A stretch of DNA of 64,000 bases from Adiantum capillus-veneris (Eukaryota > Streptophyta > Polypodiopsida > Polypodiales > Pteridaceae), in contig CM043958.1 of the NCBI GenBank assembly GCA_014529385.2, forward strand, positions 90,667,025 through 90,731,024, read 5' to 3'. How positions within the stretch are numbered: the first letter of the stretch is position 1; the number at the start of each line of letters is the position of its first letter. Position numbers and translations under genes: made by a program. The notes under the pieces were generated by a model. The model was given only the letters and a program-made list of their open reading frames with translations, did not search any database and was not told the origin of the DNA. This document shows positions 35,601 through 45,514 of the stretch, one piece after another.

Positions 35601-36179
35601 CTTTACTTCGTCTCTTCTTTTGGTTACACTATCCCCTTTGTTGGAGAGGTCTAGTGCAGCTGCCACCACTCTCTCCGTGATTACAATCTCCGTGTCTGGC
35701 TTGCCCCGTAGATCCGTAACTCGTGCCACTACGTCTTCCTTGATTGTCGTCACAAATTCCCATATTCTTTTCATGTCGATTCTTGCCGGCATAGCTTCAA
35801 AATAATTGTGGAGATCAATCTTCTCCAGATACTCTGCCATCTTGCTTCTGATGAACTCATTGAGTTCCCGTGGTAGCATTCGTAGCTCTATCACATTTCC
35901 TTCGGTGTCTTTGAACACGCGTTGGTAGATCTTTAGATCATTGGACTCTAGCAAGTCCTCTTGGATCCACGTGCTGGTTGGCTTTAGAGTTGCTTCTGGT
36001 ATGACGAAAGGCTCTACTTCTTCCAAATAATCCTTTATGGTCATCCTCTTCTTCTTTGCCGGTGACTTTGCGGCTGCCATAGATCTATTGCACTTAGTAG
36101 TCCGAAGTTAGCATTTTTTCCATATCAGCTGAGAGACTGAGTTTTAACTATCCAAATGACTTGAAAATTGAAAATAAAA

Positions 36180-37110
36180 CTTAAAAGGAACTTGGGCAAC
36201 TGTGCATGTGCTCATAGTGCAATTCTGGCAAAAAATCTTCATTTAGACATCCTACGCGTAGGATATCTTTTTCATCAGATTTTGGTGATATTTGACATGC
36301 TGGTGGTCCTTGGCCTGTACAACATGGCTATGTGATTGGATTTGGATTTGGGCATCAAAAAGTGGATTTTTTGGGTAGATTCAGGCTTTTAGGCTCACAA
36401 ATTGGGTAAAAGTCCACTACATGTAGCAAATGATATCAAAATGGGTTGAAAATTGATATATGGGCTCCTTGCACCATGGTATTGGCTCACATGATGTCAT
36501 TCTTTGCACAAAAGTTCAAAAACATGCTAGAGACATCCTACGTGTAGGATGTCTAGTTCATCAAAATGGCTTGGGATTTGTTCTGTGGGTAGTCCTTGGC
36601 ATGTGGAACATGGCCATGCTCTTGGATTTTGATTTGGACAAGACTTGATGTTGGTGAGACCCGGTGTAGTGTTTTGGGGCTCAAAAAGGGGTCAAAAATG
36701 ATTAGAATGGCTTCAAACTTGATATATGAGCTCTTGAAGATGATAAGAAAAGATCTGGAATGTAAAAATACCTTCTGTAGGCCAAAACTGTCAAATGGAC
36801 ATCCTACGCATAGGATGTCTACTTCATCAATTTTTGCAAGTAACCACACAGATTGGTTGGCTATGTGCTCATGAATGTGTTGTGCAAGTTTCATGTGATT
36901 TGGACAAGTTTTGGTAGGTCTATGTCCCATTATTACCTCTATGCCCTGACTATTCGTTTTTTCCTGCATATGAGGTCAATGTTGGTCCAAATGTGATGAA
37001 ACTTGGTGGCTAGCATGTAAAGGCTATTCAGAAAATGTGTTTAATGAGAAATGTTGGGTTCTGTGCCCGGAAATGGCCATGAGACATCCTACACGTAGGA
37101 TGTCTCCTGA
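36180..37110 (-). repeat. Second palindromic leader: about 280-bp diverged tandem repeats
   Basis: Four palindromes at 36,245-36,268, 36,531-36,554, 36,797-36,820 and 37,082-37,105 share GACATCCTA...TAGGAT. Spacings are 286, 266 and 285 bases. Flanking phrases such as TTGATATATG(A/G)GCTC and CATG(T/C)...AACATGGC recur, so the whole 280-bp unit is repeated but diverged. Cores are CGCG, CGTG, CGCA and CACG. It lies just upstream of ORF-X. Confidence 0.85.
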
Positions 37111-38700
37111 TGATTTTTTCATGGAAACTGTCACTGGTGCCTGCCCTTAGTCCCCCTGAGTCCCTTTTAAGCCTAATTTCAACAAAAAAGTCAAAAGGAT
37201 AGAAAGTAACTCCCTGTGTGGATTTCAGAGCCTCCGAGCTGTTTTCTGACTTTTGAAGTGCTTTTCGGCAATGAAATTTCTTGATGTTGGTCTCCATAGC
37301 TTTCCGATCCCTTGGGGATCCTTGCCGTATGGTTTTTGTCGACTTTGGCTTCACCGAAGCTCCATTTGGCAATTTGTCGCTCTAGAAGCACCCGTGGTTG
37401 CGTTTACATGTCTTTGATGACTTGTGGTGGTCTACCACCGTAGGACTTGGTTGTTGATGGTCTAGGAAAGCCGCTCGTGAAGTTTGGTGGCAAATGGACA
37501 TGCGGTTTGGCCACGAGAGCTATTTGACGCTTTGTGTGTCTAATGCCGTTTCTGAAGTTTAGTGCCGCTTCGGATCACCTTTTGGTCATGTTGGCTACAT
37601 AGACTTGTCGAGCATGTCGAGATGCTCCTACCCATGAATTTTGGTAGCATTTGGGCGCCTCTCCGTCGTTTTCCCATTTGGTGGCCTCTTGTGGGGTTCT
37701 AGGAAATAGGGTTTTTTCCGATGGTTTTCTACTGCCTTTGGACATTCAAGACTGGTCTCCTATGCTAGGGTAAGCTGCCGATGAAGTCTCATTGCTTTTG
37801 GGTTAGCCGTTAGGTGGCCACTTCTAGTTGTAGGTCTCTACTGCCCGCTTTCTGTGTGAACCCTATGCTAGTTTTCGCGACAAAACGACAAACATGTGGG
37901 AAAAGCTCAAGGTGGTGAGCCTACCTCTCATGTCTGAAGCCTGTCGGGTAGTCGTGCGCGTCGTAGAAGCTGCTGGAAGTTTCGTTCGCTCTAGGTGGTA
38001 GTAGCTCTCTCTCAAAGGTCAATAGTGGAAATGAGCTAAAAATGAAGGAAAATTTCTTATAATGGGGGTCCCCGAACCACTTTTCATGAAATTTGACATG
38101 TGCTCCCAACTTCTTGCGAGATGCGGTTTAGGCTCAAAAATTTCTTGATTTGGACTTCATTTGCACTGTTTACCAGAAATTTGACGTTTCGATCAAAATC
38201 TAGCCAAATCACGCTTTTTGCTCTAGTCTCATAATTGCACCCCCACTGTACCATAGGTTTTCCTATAGTCACTGATCATCCCCATATTTTTTGTTTTTCA
38301 TTATGACCGTTTTTCACCTGGTTTTTGTATTTTAAAAGTTTTTCTACCGAAAATTAGCAAAATTTAAAGGAAAATAGCAAATCAAACCCAGAAAATCCCC
38401 AAAAATCATAATAAATAAAAAACATCACCGCAAAACATTATATCACTCACATGCAATTTTTATGGCCGGATTTCTTCGTTTTACTAATATTTTGCCCGAA
38501 AAATGGTTATTTCTACTTATATACACACACCTAGGGGCTTGATTTGGCATTTGGCCCCATATACCTGTAGATTAATGCTGTATAAGGGCATATGTACTTG
38601 GGTTAGTCCAGAAAATTTTGCAATAGTCGAAAAACCCTTAAAAATAGTCGAAAAACATGCCCTTTTTTGCTCTTCCTGCCATTGTGTCCGCATTTGAGAA
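37110..38700 (-). other. Non-coding region between the polypurine-like tract and the ORF-X leader
   Basis: It has no supported coding frame. The first bases after the polypurine-like tract contain ATGCGGACACAATGG, resembling the (T/C)GGACACA near the LTR starts of elements 2 and C. It may therefore hold LTR-derived sequence. No primer-binding site was seen. Confidence 0.4.
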
Positions 38701-38702
38701 TG

Positions 38703-38716
38703 CCTCCCCCCCTCCT
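38703..38716 (-). promoter_or_regulatory. Internal polypurine-like tract of element C
   Basis: AGGAGGGGGGGAGG on the minus strand, about 170 bases after the stop of the RT/WIPK frame. It resembles the terminal tract at 32,521-32,534 but is followed by CATTCTC, not TG. Confidence 0.55.
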
Positions 38717-38883
38717 AGCCGGAGTCCTCCCGGATGACAAGGTATCGCCTCGGAGTATGTGCCGTGCATGGGTTGAAAAAATTGTGCTAATGCTTGGCCG
38801 GGTAATGTGGCCCTATTTTCTGCATACTCGTTCAATGCATGGAAAAATTAATGTTGTGCAAGAGAAGTGTATAAGCAAGATGC

Positions 38884-40356
38884 TTATTGGCATTCGCCAT
38901 TGAGGTTTCCTGTTTTCCTTGCAAGTAAAAGCTGTAACTCTACTGCTCTCTGTTCGATTGTCTTTCGGGCAAAAGTCGCTTGCTTTGCCGCTACTGTTGA
39001 TATGGCCGTAGTTGTCTCTTTGGAGAGAATTGGCTTGGCAGGAATGGCCGTAGACTGTATCTCTTTTGTTTTCCATTGGTAGCTTGTCTTTGCCGGTTTA
39101 GGGTTTATTGCTACTCCATTGGTTTCCATTGTTTTGCTGCTGATGTGCATCCACATAAATCGGTGTGTTGGTTTCTTATGCAGTTGTTTGATTTCCAATG
39201 TTGCTTGTACTGAAGGGAGTTCCTTTTGCTTCGGTTTCGGTATCCAAATGCGAGTTGCATTTGAGTTGTTGCTGAGCATTTTCTTTGGGATCCATATCTG
39301 TTTTATTCTCTTGGTTTTTGGTTGAACTATCTGCTTCGGTTGAATTCTTCCGATGTATTGTTTTTTGTCTGCCATGTCATTTGTATCCTTCTGCACCCAT
39401 ATTTGTTTTTCTCTTGTTGGTAACTCTGATCTTTTCACTGCGGTCGGTGACTTGCCATACTTGTAGTGAACTATGTCAGTGGTTATGCCATTTCTTGAGA
39501 CAATGTGTCCTAAGATGTGGCCTTGTCTAACCATAAAAATACACTTTTCCAGGTTAAGACAGATTCGATATGTTCTGCATTTTTCAAATACCTTTTGCAA
39601 ATGGTCAATATGTTCCTCTCGTAAAAGAGAGTGTACACAAAGATCATCCATGTATATTTCTAAGAATATTCTCAGGTATTCTTTGAACGCGTGCGTCATT
39701 AACCTTTGAAAGGTAGCTGGGGCATTAGTTAAGCCAAAAGGCATAACTCGATACGCATATATTCCCCATTCTGTGGCAAACGCTGTTTTGTGTTGATCCT
39801 CTATTGCAATTGCCACTTGGTTGTATCCTGAAAACCCATCTAGAAAGGAATAAGCCCGTTTCCCGGCCACCCTCTCAAGTACATGTTCTGTGATTGGCAA
39901 GGGATAATTATCCCTTATGGTGGTTGCATTTACCTTTTTGAGGTTTACACACACTCGTAGTTTTCCGTTCTTTTTGGGGACTACCACAATGGGTGACACC
40001 CAATCTGTATGTTCGATTTCATAGATGAATTCAGCATCCATCAGCTTGTCAATCTCTTCTTTTATTCGTTTAGCAAATGTGTCATTATATGTATAAGGAC
40101 GTTGTTTGCTAGATTTTGCATCTGATTTCAAAGGAATTGTATGTTGACATATCGATGGATCAACTCCTTTGAGGTCTTTGTAGGACCATGCAAACACATC
40201 TTTATACTTCTTGAGAAATTGTGTTAGCCGTTCTTCTTTTTCAGGCTCTAAATCGGTTTGCGATATAGACTGAGGCTTCTCACCTGGTTCCGCGAGGTCT
40301 ATCCTTTTTGCATTTTTCGGCCCATCATAAGATACCTGGTTGGTTCTTTCCCTGTG
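38884..40356 (-). pseudogene. Element C pol: reverse transcriptase joined to WIPK repeats
   Basis: This is a single open frame. It reads KKYKDVFAWSYKDLKGVDPS (about 40,205), a typical gypsy RT entry, then WVSPIVVVPKKNGKLRVCVN, YSFLDGFSGYNQ (catalytic Asp), VMPFGLTNAPATFQRLM and the YMDD box near 39,650. These are the polymerase motifs, and all are present. The RT thumb stops at LGHIVSRNGITTD (about 39,475). Where RNase H and integrase should follow, the frame passes straight into QIWVQK, QIWIPKK, RIWIPKPK and further Trp-Lys units, ending at 38,884. The frame lacks stops, yet the element cannot be autonomous without RNase H and integrase. Sequence style places the RT near the Athila/Tat branch. 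Confidence 0.85.
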
Positions 40357-40615
40357 TCATTATGATTTTTCTGTCCTGGATGGTGAATTTCTGATAGTGT
40401 GATGGTACATTCATGTTTCCCTTTTCTGACTCCCCTTTACCATCACTATCTCCCTCAGTAGTCCATACCTCTCGTAAAGACCGTTTTAGTTCTTGGTATT
40501 TCTGTTTACGCTCCAGTTTGGTCCACTCTTGGTCTTTCATTGTTTCTTTCTTTGATTTTTGATATTTTTGTGATTTTGTTTTTGTTTTAGCTTTCCGTAC
40601 TTGTCTTATTTCCTC

Positions 40616-41200
40616 TCACATTCCTTCCCCTCGAACTTTTGAGAATCTTCTTGATATTTGATCTTTTACACAATCCTCTGCTCTTACAAGCATCAGATAG
40701 TGAGTTTTATCTTTCATCTTGGGTATCAGGTTCTCTCTCACTTTGTTTCCTGCTCGTTTTCTCCTGTAACGTTCCTGGTGTTTAGGATGTTGATTAGCAA
40801 AATCATAAAACTTGATACTCTCTGCTTTCTCCCCACACTCACTTGAGTTGTCTGAACACTCATTATCTTCATCATTGTTTACCTCCAGATGTTCAGAGGA
40901 GTTATAAAACTCTTCTTGTTCTGGTGGTTCTACCATCTCATCTCCTCCTGGTATAAGGCTTACCGTGTAATAGGGTAGCACATCATAGCCATCCTTATCG
41001 CAAAATTTTGTTGTTGGACTATCTGTAATGGTAAGACATCCAATGTTGCTAGTATGTGTTCCTATTATAGAGGTTCCAAGGCATCTTCAGGAAAAGGTTC
41101 AGGAATATAATCCTGGTCCTCAATCGCTCTTTCTAAGAGGTATTCCTCTCTTTTTAAGCTCCCACAATGTGAAGCTCCGCACATCCATAGCTCTTTTTGT
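40616..41200 (-). pseudogene. Element C: conserved linker with WMCGAS motif
   Basis: One frame gives ELPTWLAQQKELWMCGASHC, then REEYLLERAIEDQDYIPEPF, two stops, and EHILATLDVLP. A shift leads to FCDKDGYDVLPYYTVSLIPG and then an acidic stretch with many Asp/Glu/Ser. The same blocks in the same order occur in element 1 (18.9-19.3 kb). It lies between protease and RT. I know no named domain with this pattern. Confidence 0.55.
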
Positions 41201-41204
41201 TGCG

Positions 41205-42218
41205 CTAACCATGTTGGGAGTTCTGATCCTGCGACTGAGCTGAATCAAACTCTTCCACTGGTGTTTGGTTCATATCCTTGTAACTATGGTCTTTCAGGTG
41301 TATTTTGGTTGTTGTCTCGCCATGTCTGAGGTATATGTGGTCGTAACCCCAATCCTGGACCATCGTCAATTGTCGCATGAAGGGTCTTCCCAAAATGATC
41401 TCGTAATTGTTCTTTTTGTCGAAATCGACTATTGCAAATGTATGCTCATACTCGATTCCGCATGAAGTGACAATCACTTTTTCTAAGAGTCCTAGAGGCT
41501 TCTCCATGAACCCATCTGCCAATTGCAATTTCATTCTCGTAGCCCTTAAAGCTGGTTTTCCCCATTTTTTCCAGATTTCCTTAGTGGCGATAGCAACTCC
41601 CGCTCCACTGTGAAGAATAGCTTTGGAAACTACTCCTTGGAATTCTACTGGTAGCATGGTGTTTCCATCTTCTCCCTCACAATACTCTCCAAGTTTGTTT
41701 AATGGTACTGACATAGTGTTTAGTTGAGGCCTGTCCAATTCTCTGATCCCTTCCTGAAGCTTCGAGGTGGGGTCTTTCACTCCAAATTTTTCTAGGCATT
41801 TGCCTACTGTGGTCCACATGTTTGGTCGTAACCGTAGGAGTTCGGCTAATGTGATTGTGCATGCCACCGGGGTGGAAAATAACTCAATCAACCCTTGTGA
41901 ATCCATCACTTTGTTAGAAGAAAGTCTTTGAGATGGAATTGCTCTCACCTTAGACTTGGCTTCATACTCTCTTAGGTAAGAGGGTAGAGTTTTCAGCGAG
42001 TTTGGTTGGTTGTGCCCCGAACTAATTGATCCCTGGTCTCCCCCTTGTGAATGTATATCAAAGTTCATTTGTGACCTTGCCTCAAATTTTTCAATAGGAG
42101 GTAAGATCTCATTCTTCTCTTTTTTCATGTTGTTCATGTGGGAACTTGCCCTATTAGGTTTGTTGGCCTCACGGATTTGCTTCCACAGATCATCTAGACC
42201 GTTACAGTCCTTACCCAT
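41205..42218 (-). CDS. Element C protease region (retropepsin-like, active-site Asp lost)
   Basis: An unbroken 337-residue frame starting MGKDCNGLDDLWKQ. The first 160 residues are polar. VPLNKLGEYCEGEDGNT (about 171-187) matches NKLGQYFEGDESNAT of the host element. The active-site loop is AILHSGAGVAIATKE (residues 200-214), where the catalytic Asp of D-(T/S)-G-A is His. The second half keeps YEIILGRPFMRQLTMVQDW (about 272-290), the flap and second-Gly region of Ty3-type proteases. The fold is likely kept, but the enzyme would be inactive. Gag lies upstream and the linker overlaps the 3' end in another frame. Confidence 0.75.
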   Translation of the reverse strand: MGKDCNGLDDLWKQIREANKPNRASSHMNNMKKEKNEILPPIEKFEARSQMNFDIHSQGGDQGSISSGHNQPNSLKTLPSYLREYEAKSKVRAIPSQRLSSNKVMDSQGLIELFSTPVACTITLAELLRLRPNMWTTVGKCLEKFGVKDPTSKLQEGIRELDRPQLNTMSVPLNKLGEYCEGEDGNTMLPVEFQGVVSKAILHSGAGVAIATKEIWKKWGKPALRATRMKLQLADGFMEKPLGLLEKVIVTSCGIEYEHTFAIVDFDKKNNYEIILGRPFMRQLTMVQDWGYDHIYLRHGETTTKIHLKDHSYKDMNQTPVEEFDSAQSQDQNSQHG

Positions 42219-42236
42219 TTCTGCTAATGTTTTAGC

Positions 42237-42620
42237 CTAGAACCCGTCACTTGCCTCATCTGTTGTATTTGGCACTATGATAGGCTCTCCCCTAGACTCA
42301 TAGGCATTCATGAGTCTTTCCTTCGTTTCTACTTGTTCCTCTAAAGCTAGTTGGATAGGGGTTGGAGCTGGTACTTCATGCCCATTTGCAGGTTTACCAA
42401 GCGGGTTTTCTATCAAGGATCGAGCTGTTTCAATCATCTTTCTACACATTTCCAACCTCTGTTTTTCTATTTCAGCATATGGATAAGTCATCCATCTTTG
42501 CTCTTGGGTTTGGTTCTTTTTGAGTCTGGCTTCATAAGCTTTTAGAAGTGCATCTAACTGCTCATTTACCTTGTCTGCCAGTACTGATCCTCTTGATTCT
42601 GCACTTTTGGGTTCTGCTAT
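42237..42620 (-). pseudogene. Element C: helical gag-pro spacer
   Basis: Reads VLADKVNEQLDALLKAYEAR, then KKNQTQEQRWMTYPYAEIEK and QRLEMCRKMIETARSLIE, ending at 42,237. Strongly helical and charged, and matched by the fragment at 21.95-22.3 kb. No enzyme motif. Confidence 0.5.
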
Positions 42621-42954
42621 TTCCTTGGTGCTATGGTTGCCTTGGTGTGTAAGCTTAGGCTAGCTAGATCCTCTAACCGCTCTAATCTATCCTTTGTGTG
42701 TTTTAACTCCTCGGATAGAGCCGTTTGCTCTCGTTCTTTCATGGCTTTCATACGTGTCTTTCTATCCTTCCAAGTGCTTCTCTGATTTTTTGTTTCCGAA
42801 CTTAGGGCATCGGTTTTTGCTCTTCAATTATGGGTTCGTTTGTGATTCTTTGAGCTTGGGCTTGTGTCACCGCCTGAATAGGTATGATTGTTTTATTTTC
42901 TGACCCTCCACTGGAAGCATGGTAGTTTTTGCTCCTTTGCTCGGGTTCTTAGGG

Positions 42955-43063
42955 CAATCAGGAATCAAATGAGTAACTCCACACTTGGTGCAATATGCGG
43001 TGACTCTAATGATTTCATCATGAGGACAGTCTCTTAGCCAATGGTCTCCACCACACTTGTAGC
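42955..43063 (-). pseudogene. Element C: two zinc knuckles
   Basis: The minus strand encodes CYKCGGDHWLRDC (C-x2-C-x4-H-x4-C, 43,063-43,025) and CTKCGVTHLIPDC (C-x2-C-x3-H-x4-C, 42,993-42,955). These are nucleic-acid-binding knuckles of gag, in the frame that follows the stop at 43,089. Confidence 0.8.
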
Positions 43064-43088
43064 AGGGTCCCTTGGGTTGTTGAGGTAC

Positions 43089-44555
43089 TCATTGAGCTCC
43101 TCTTTGTTGGTATGCATATCTTCCTTCTCCTGCTGCCTGTGCAGCTGTAGGTGTTCTTGCACCGCCCATCATGCTCCATGGTTTTGGTGTTGAGGGTTCT
43201 TCTAGTGGATAGTAGGCAGGATTTGCAGCATATCCACTGGGATCTTCATAATATGCATGCATAGGCACCAAAGCCTTCTCTTCTAATTCGGTTACTGTTG
43301 GTGTGTATCTTATGCCGACTGGTCGTAATCCTGGTAGGGGTGGTTGTTGCCCCAACACTGGTTGTGGTCTTTCTACACCTACAGGTCCTGGTAGGTTACC
43401 TACTTGATACCTAGGCATTGGTGGAACTTGAGGAGATGCTACCTGAGCTTGGGGAGCATAAAGTCTCTCTCTCACATATCCCTTGTTATAATAACATTCC
43501 TCCGTCCCATGGTTTGTCCATTTTTGTTCATTAGCACACCACTTGGGCTGTTTAGCCTGGGGTTTGGCGTACAAGTTAATCTTTTTTAGCACTTTCTCTA
43601 CAAGCTTCTGTTGGTTTACAACCACTTCTCCTTTCGGTGCTGTCTTAGAAGGCTTGCTTCCACTTTGTTGTGAAGATGAATCGTCGTCAAGATCCTTGAA
43701 CTCACCCTCTTTGTAGACCGCACAATTGTGTACAAGGTAAAGAGCCTTCTTGGTTAACTCATTCAATGTCGTGCTCCTCTTCATATGTAAGCCCTTCTGG
43801 AGATCTGCATTTCTTAGTCCTTGGATAAATATAAGCATAAATATGGACTGAGTTGGCAGTTCTTCCACAGGGCAGAACTTAACATACCTTTTTAGTCTTA
43901 GGGCTGCCTTTCGCACAGATTCCCCGTCTTTCTGTTTGAATTTATGGATTTGTGAGACCGTATTATGAGCTATCCCCCTTTGTGAGAATTACTCGATAAA
44001 GTCGTCAAACACTTCCTCCATAGACTCAAAGTCTCTACGCTCCACAGAGTCAAACCAAGTAGCAGCGTCATCCTCTAGGGTTAGTCCAAACCCTGCAAAT
44101 TGGGTAGGGAAGTCTAACACCTCTTTCGCTCTAATTACACGCACAAAGGCTGCTACGTGATCTCTTGGATCTCTGCTTCCTTTGTATTTCTTGTTTACCC
44201 ATTTTTGCACTTGAGAAGGTCTAATTCTACGATGGTCTACAAACCTCATCATTGTATCTCCACGTCCTAATCGATATACCTCCTCTGGTCTTCTGTAGTA
44301 GGTTGGTTCCTCTCCCAGTGGTGCTCTTAAGCCATAATTTCTAACAGTTCTTGCCAGAGATGGTTCATCTCTCCGAACTCGTTCTATGGGTGGTCTTCCA
44401 GGCTCTGTTGACCCTTGAGTTTTTGGCTTACTCTCTCCTTGATACCTTGAATAGAGTGGTGGTTCTTGTAAATCCCTTAGCCCTCGTGCGGCTTGATAAC
44501 CATCTCGGTTTTGGTCTTGCTCCAATGTTGCACTCTGTCGAAGCCATGCCTGCAA
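43089..44555 (-). pseudogene. Element C gag core (Retrotrans_gag) with one internal stop
   Basis: One frame with a single TAA at 43,989-43,991. Before it: MMRFVDHRRIRPSQVQKW, DPRDHVAAFVRVIRAKEVL, FGLTLEDDAATWFDSVERRD and MEEVFDDFIE. After it: FSQRGIAHNTVSQIHKFKQK, GESVRKAALRLKRYVKFCP and LIFIQGLRNADLQKGL. This is the Retrotrans_gag pattern. A Cys-rich WCANEQKWTNHGTEECY and a Pro-rich tail follow. Gag builds the particle. Confidence 0.85.
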
Positions 44556-45514
44556 TGATGGGGTTGAGTTGCTGGTTGGTTTTGATTGTTGAATGTCTGC
44601 GGTCGGGTAGAATGTGAGGTCGCGTCATACTCCTCTGAAAAGGGATTTGTAGACTTGCTAGGGGTGTAGGTGGCTCTTAGCACTTCATCGGGGTCATATG
44701 TTGATACTCCTGGAACTGTTACCTTTTCTACCTCCTCTGGGAGAATACGTTGGTATTCTCGCCCGTACCTATCAACAAAAACTTTATCCTTCCCCATAGC
44801 AGTTTCAGAAGAGAATAAGTAAAGAACCTTGTCTTTGCTTAACTCGTTTGGGTATGGTTCTCTGCAGCGAAAGTAAGAGACTATTCCCTCACTCTCATGC
44901 TTGTACATTTCCACATTCTCATTATAAGTTGAAACCCTGGTTGTTTTCTTATCATACATAAAAATTGCTCCAAGTCGATTAATGTTTGGAGGAGGTTCTT
45001 GAGTTTCTGAAACCATTTTTCCCTTCGCCACGTTATCTCCATATTTGTTGTAATCTTCAGGGTTACTCACTATCAGATAGTGGTTCCCCTTTTTGTCTCG
45101 AAATATATCTCCATCATCATAGACTCGAATTATCTCTAGTCTCTCAGCCGGCCTTTCTTCAATACAAATACACTTGCGTCCTCGATAATCAAAATAGACT
45201 AGGGCTCCCCTCGAGTTTGTTCCTTCTAAGAAGATCACAGTGAACTTGGAATCATTCAAAGGATTTAGGGAGGTGCTTCCTCCTCGCATGGGTCCATCAT
45301 AGGTGAAACCTCCTGGCTGTTGACTACCCATCATGAAGAAGGATTTGTCTGATGAAGTGTCAGTATCACTACCCTCTTCAATAATCGATGCTAGTGGATC
45401 TAGCCTTGACTGCGTTACACTCTCCTCGGTGGACACTAAGCTACCTTGGTCACCTACCACCTTTTGGTCTCTAAAAATGTATCTTCCTGACCTTAAATTC
45501 ATCAAACTTATCAA
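44477..45514 (-). pseudogene. Element C gag N-terminal part
   Basis: A 345-residue frame from MISLMNLRSGRYIFRDQK. The MNLRSGR opening is a usual start of plant gypsy gag proteins. The middle is rich in Tyr/Asp/Glu (RGRKCICIEERPAERLEIIR, HYLIVSNPEDYNKYGD) and has no domain I recognise. A frameshift near 44,500 links it to the gag core. It follows the palindromic leader. Confidence 0.6.

Larger units (their letters stand above)
32573..36080 (-). pseudogene. ORF-X of element C: N-terminal globular, coiled-coil and C-terminal domains (broken)
   Basis: Starts MAAAKSPAKKKRMTIKDYLE at 36,080. The N-terminal domain contains VITERVVAAALDLSNKG, then, beyond a minisatellite-caused frameshift, NYAAYIHDNLVKMG and YIVLGELITKVIYGALH (about 35.3 kb). 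A TAG interrupts at 35,231-35,233. A Lys/Glu/Pro/Ser-rich linker follows (34.4-34.95 kb), then about 300 residues of heptad-rich coiled coil (33.3-34.4 kb, for example DELENIKRKLEEAEKINADL). The C-terminal domain (32,573-33,112) has FFQDTYRCAYDLFGQPSKEV and ALYQRIMFFPSYHLQAFEEA. About 1,170 codons in total, with several frameshifts. It has no enzyme motif. By position it is an extra 3' ORF between pol and the LTR. A structural or envelope-like role is only a guess. Confidence 0.7.

Noticed and set aside
37028-38272. Several 60-110-residue minus-strand frames
   Set aside because: They lie in the non-coding stretch upstream of ORF-X, differ in frame, and show no motif or match to the other elements.
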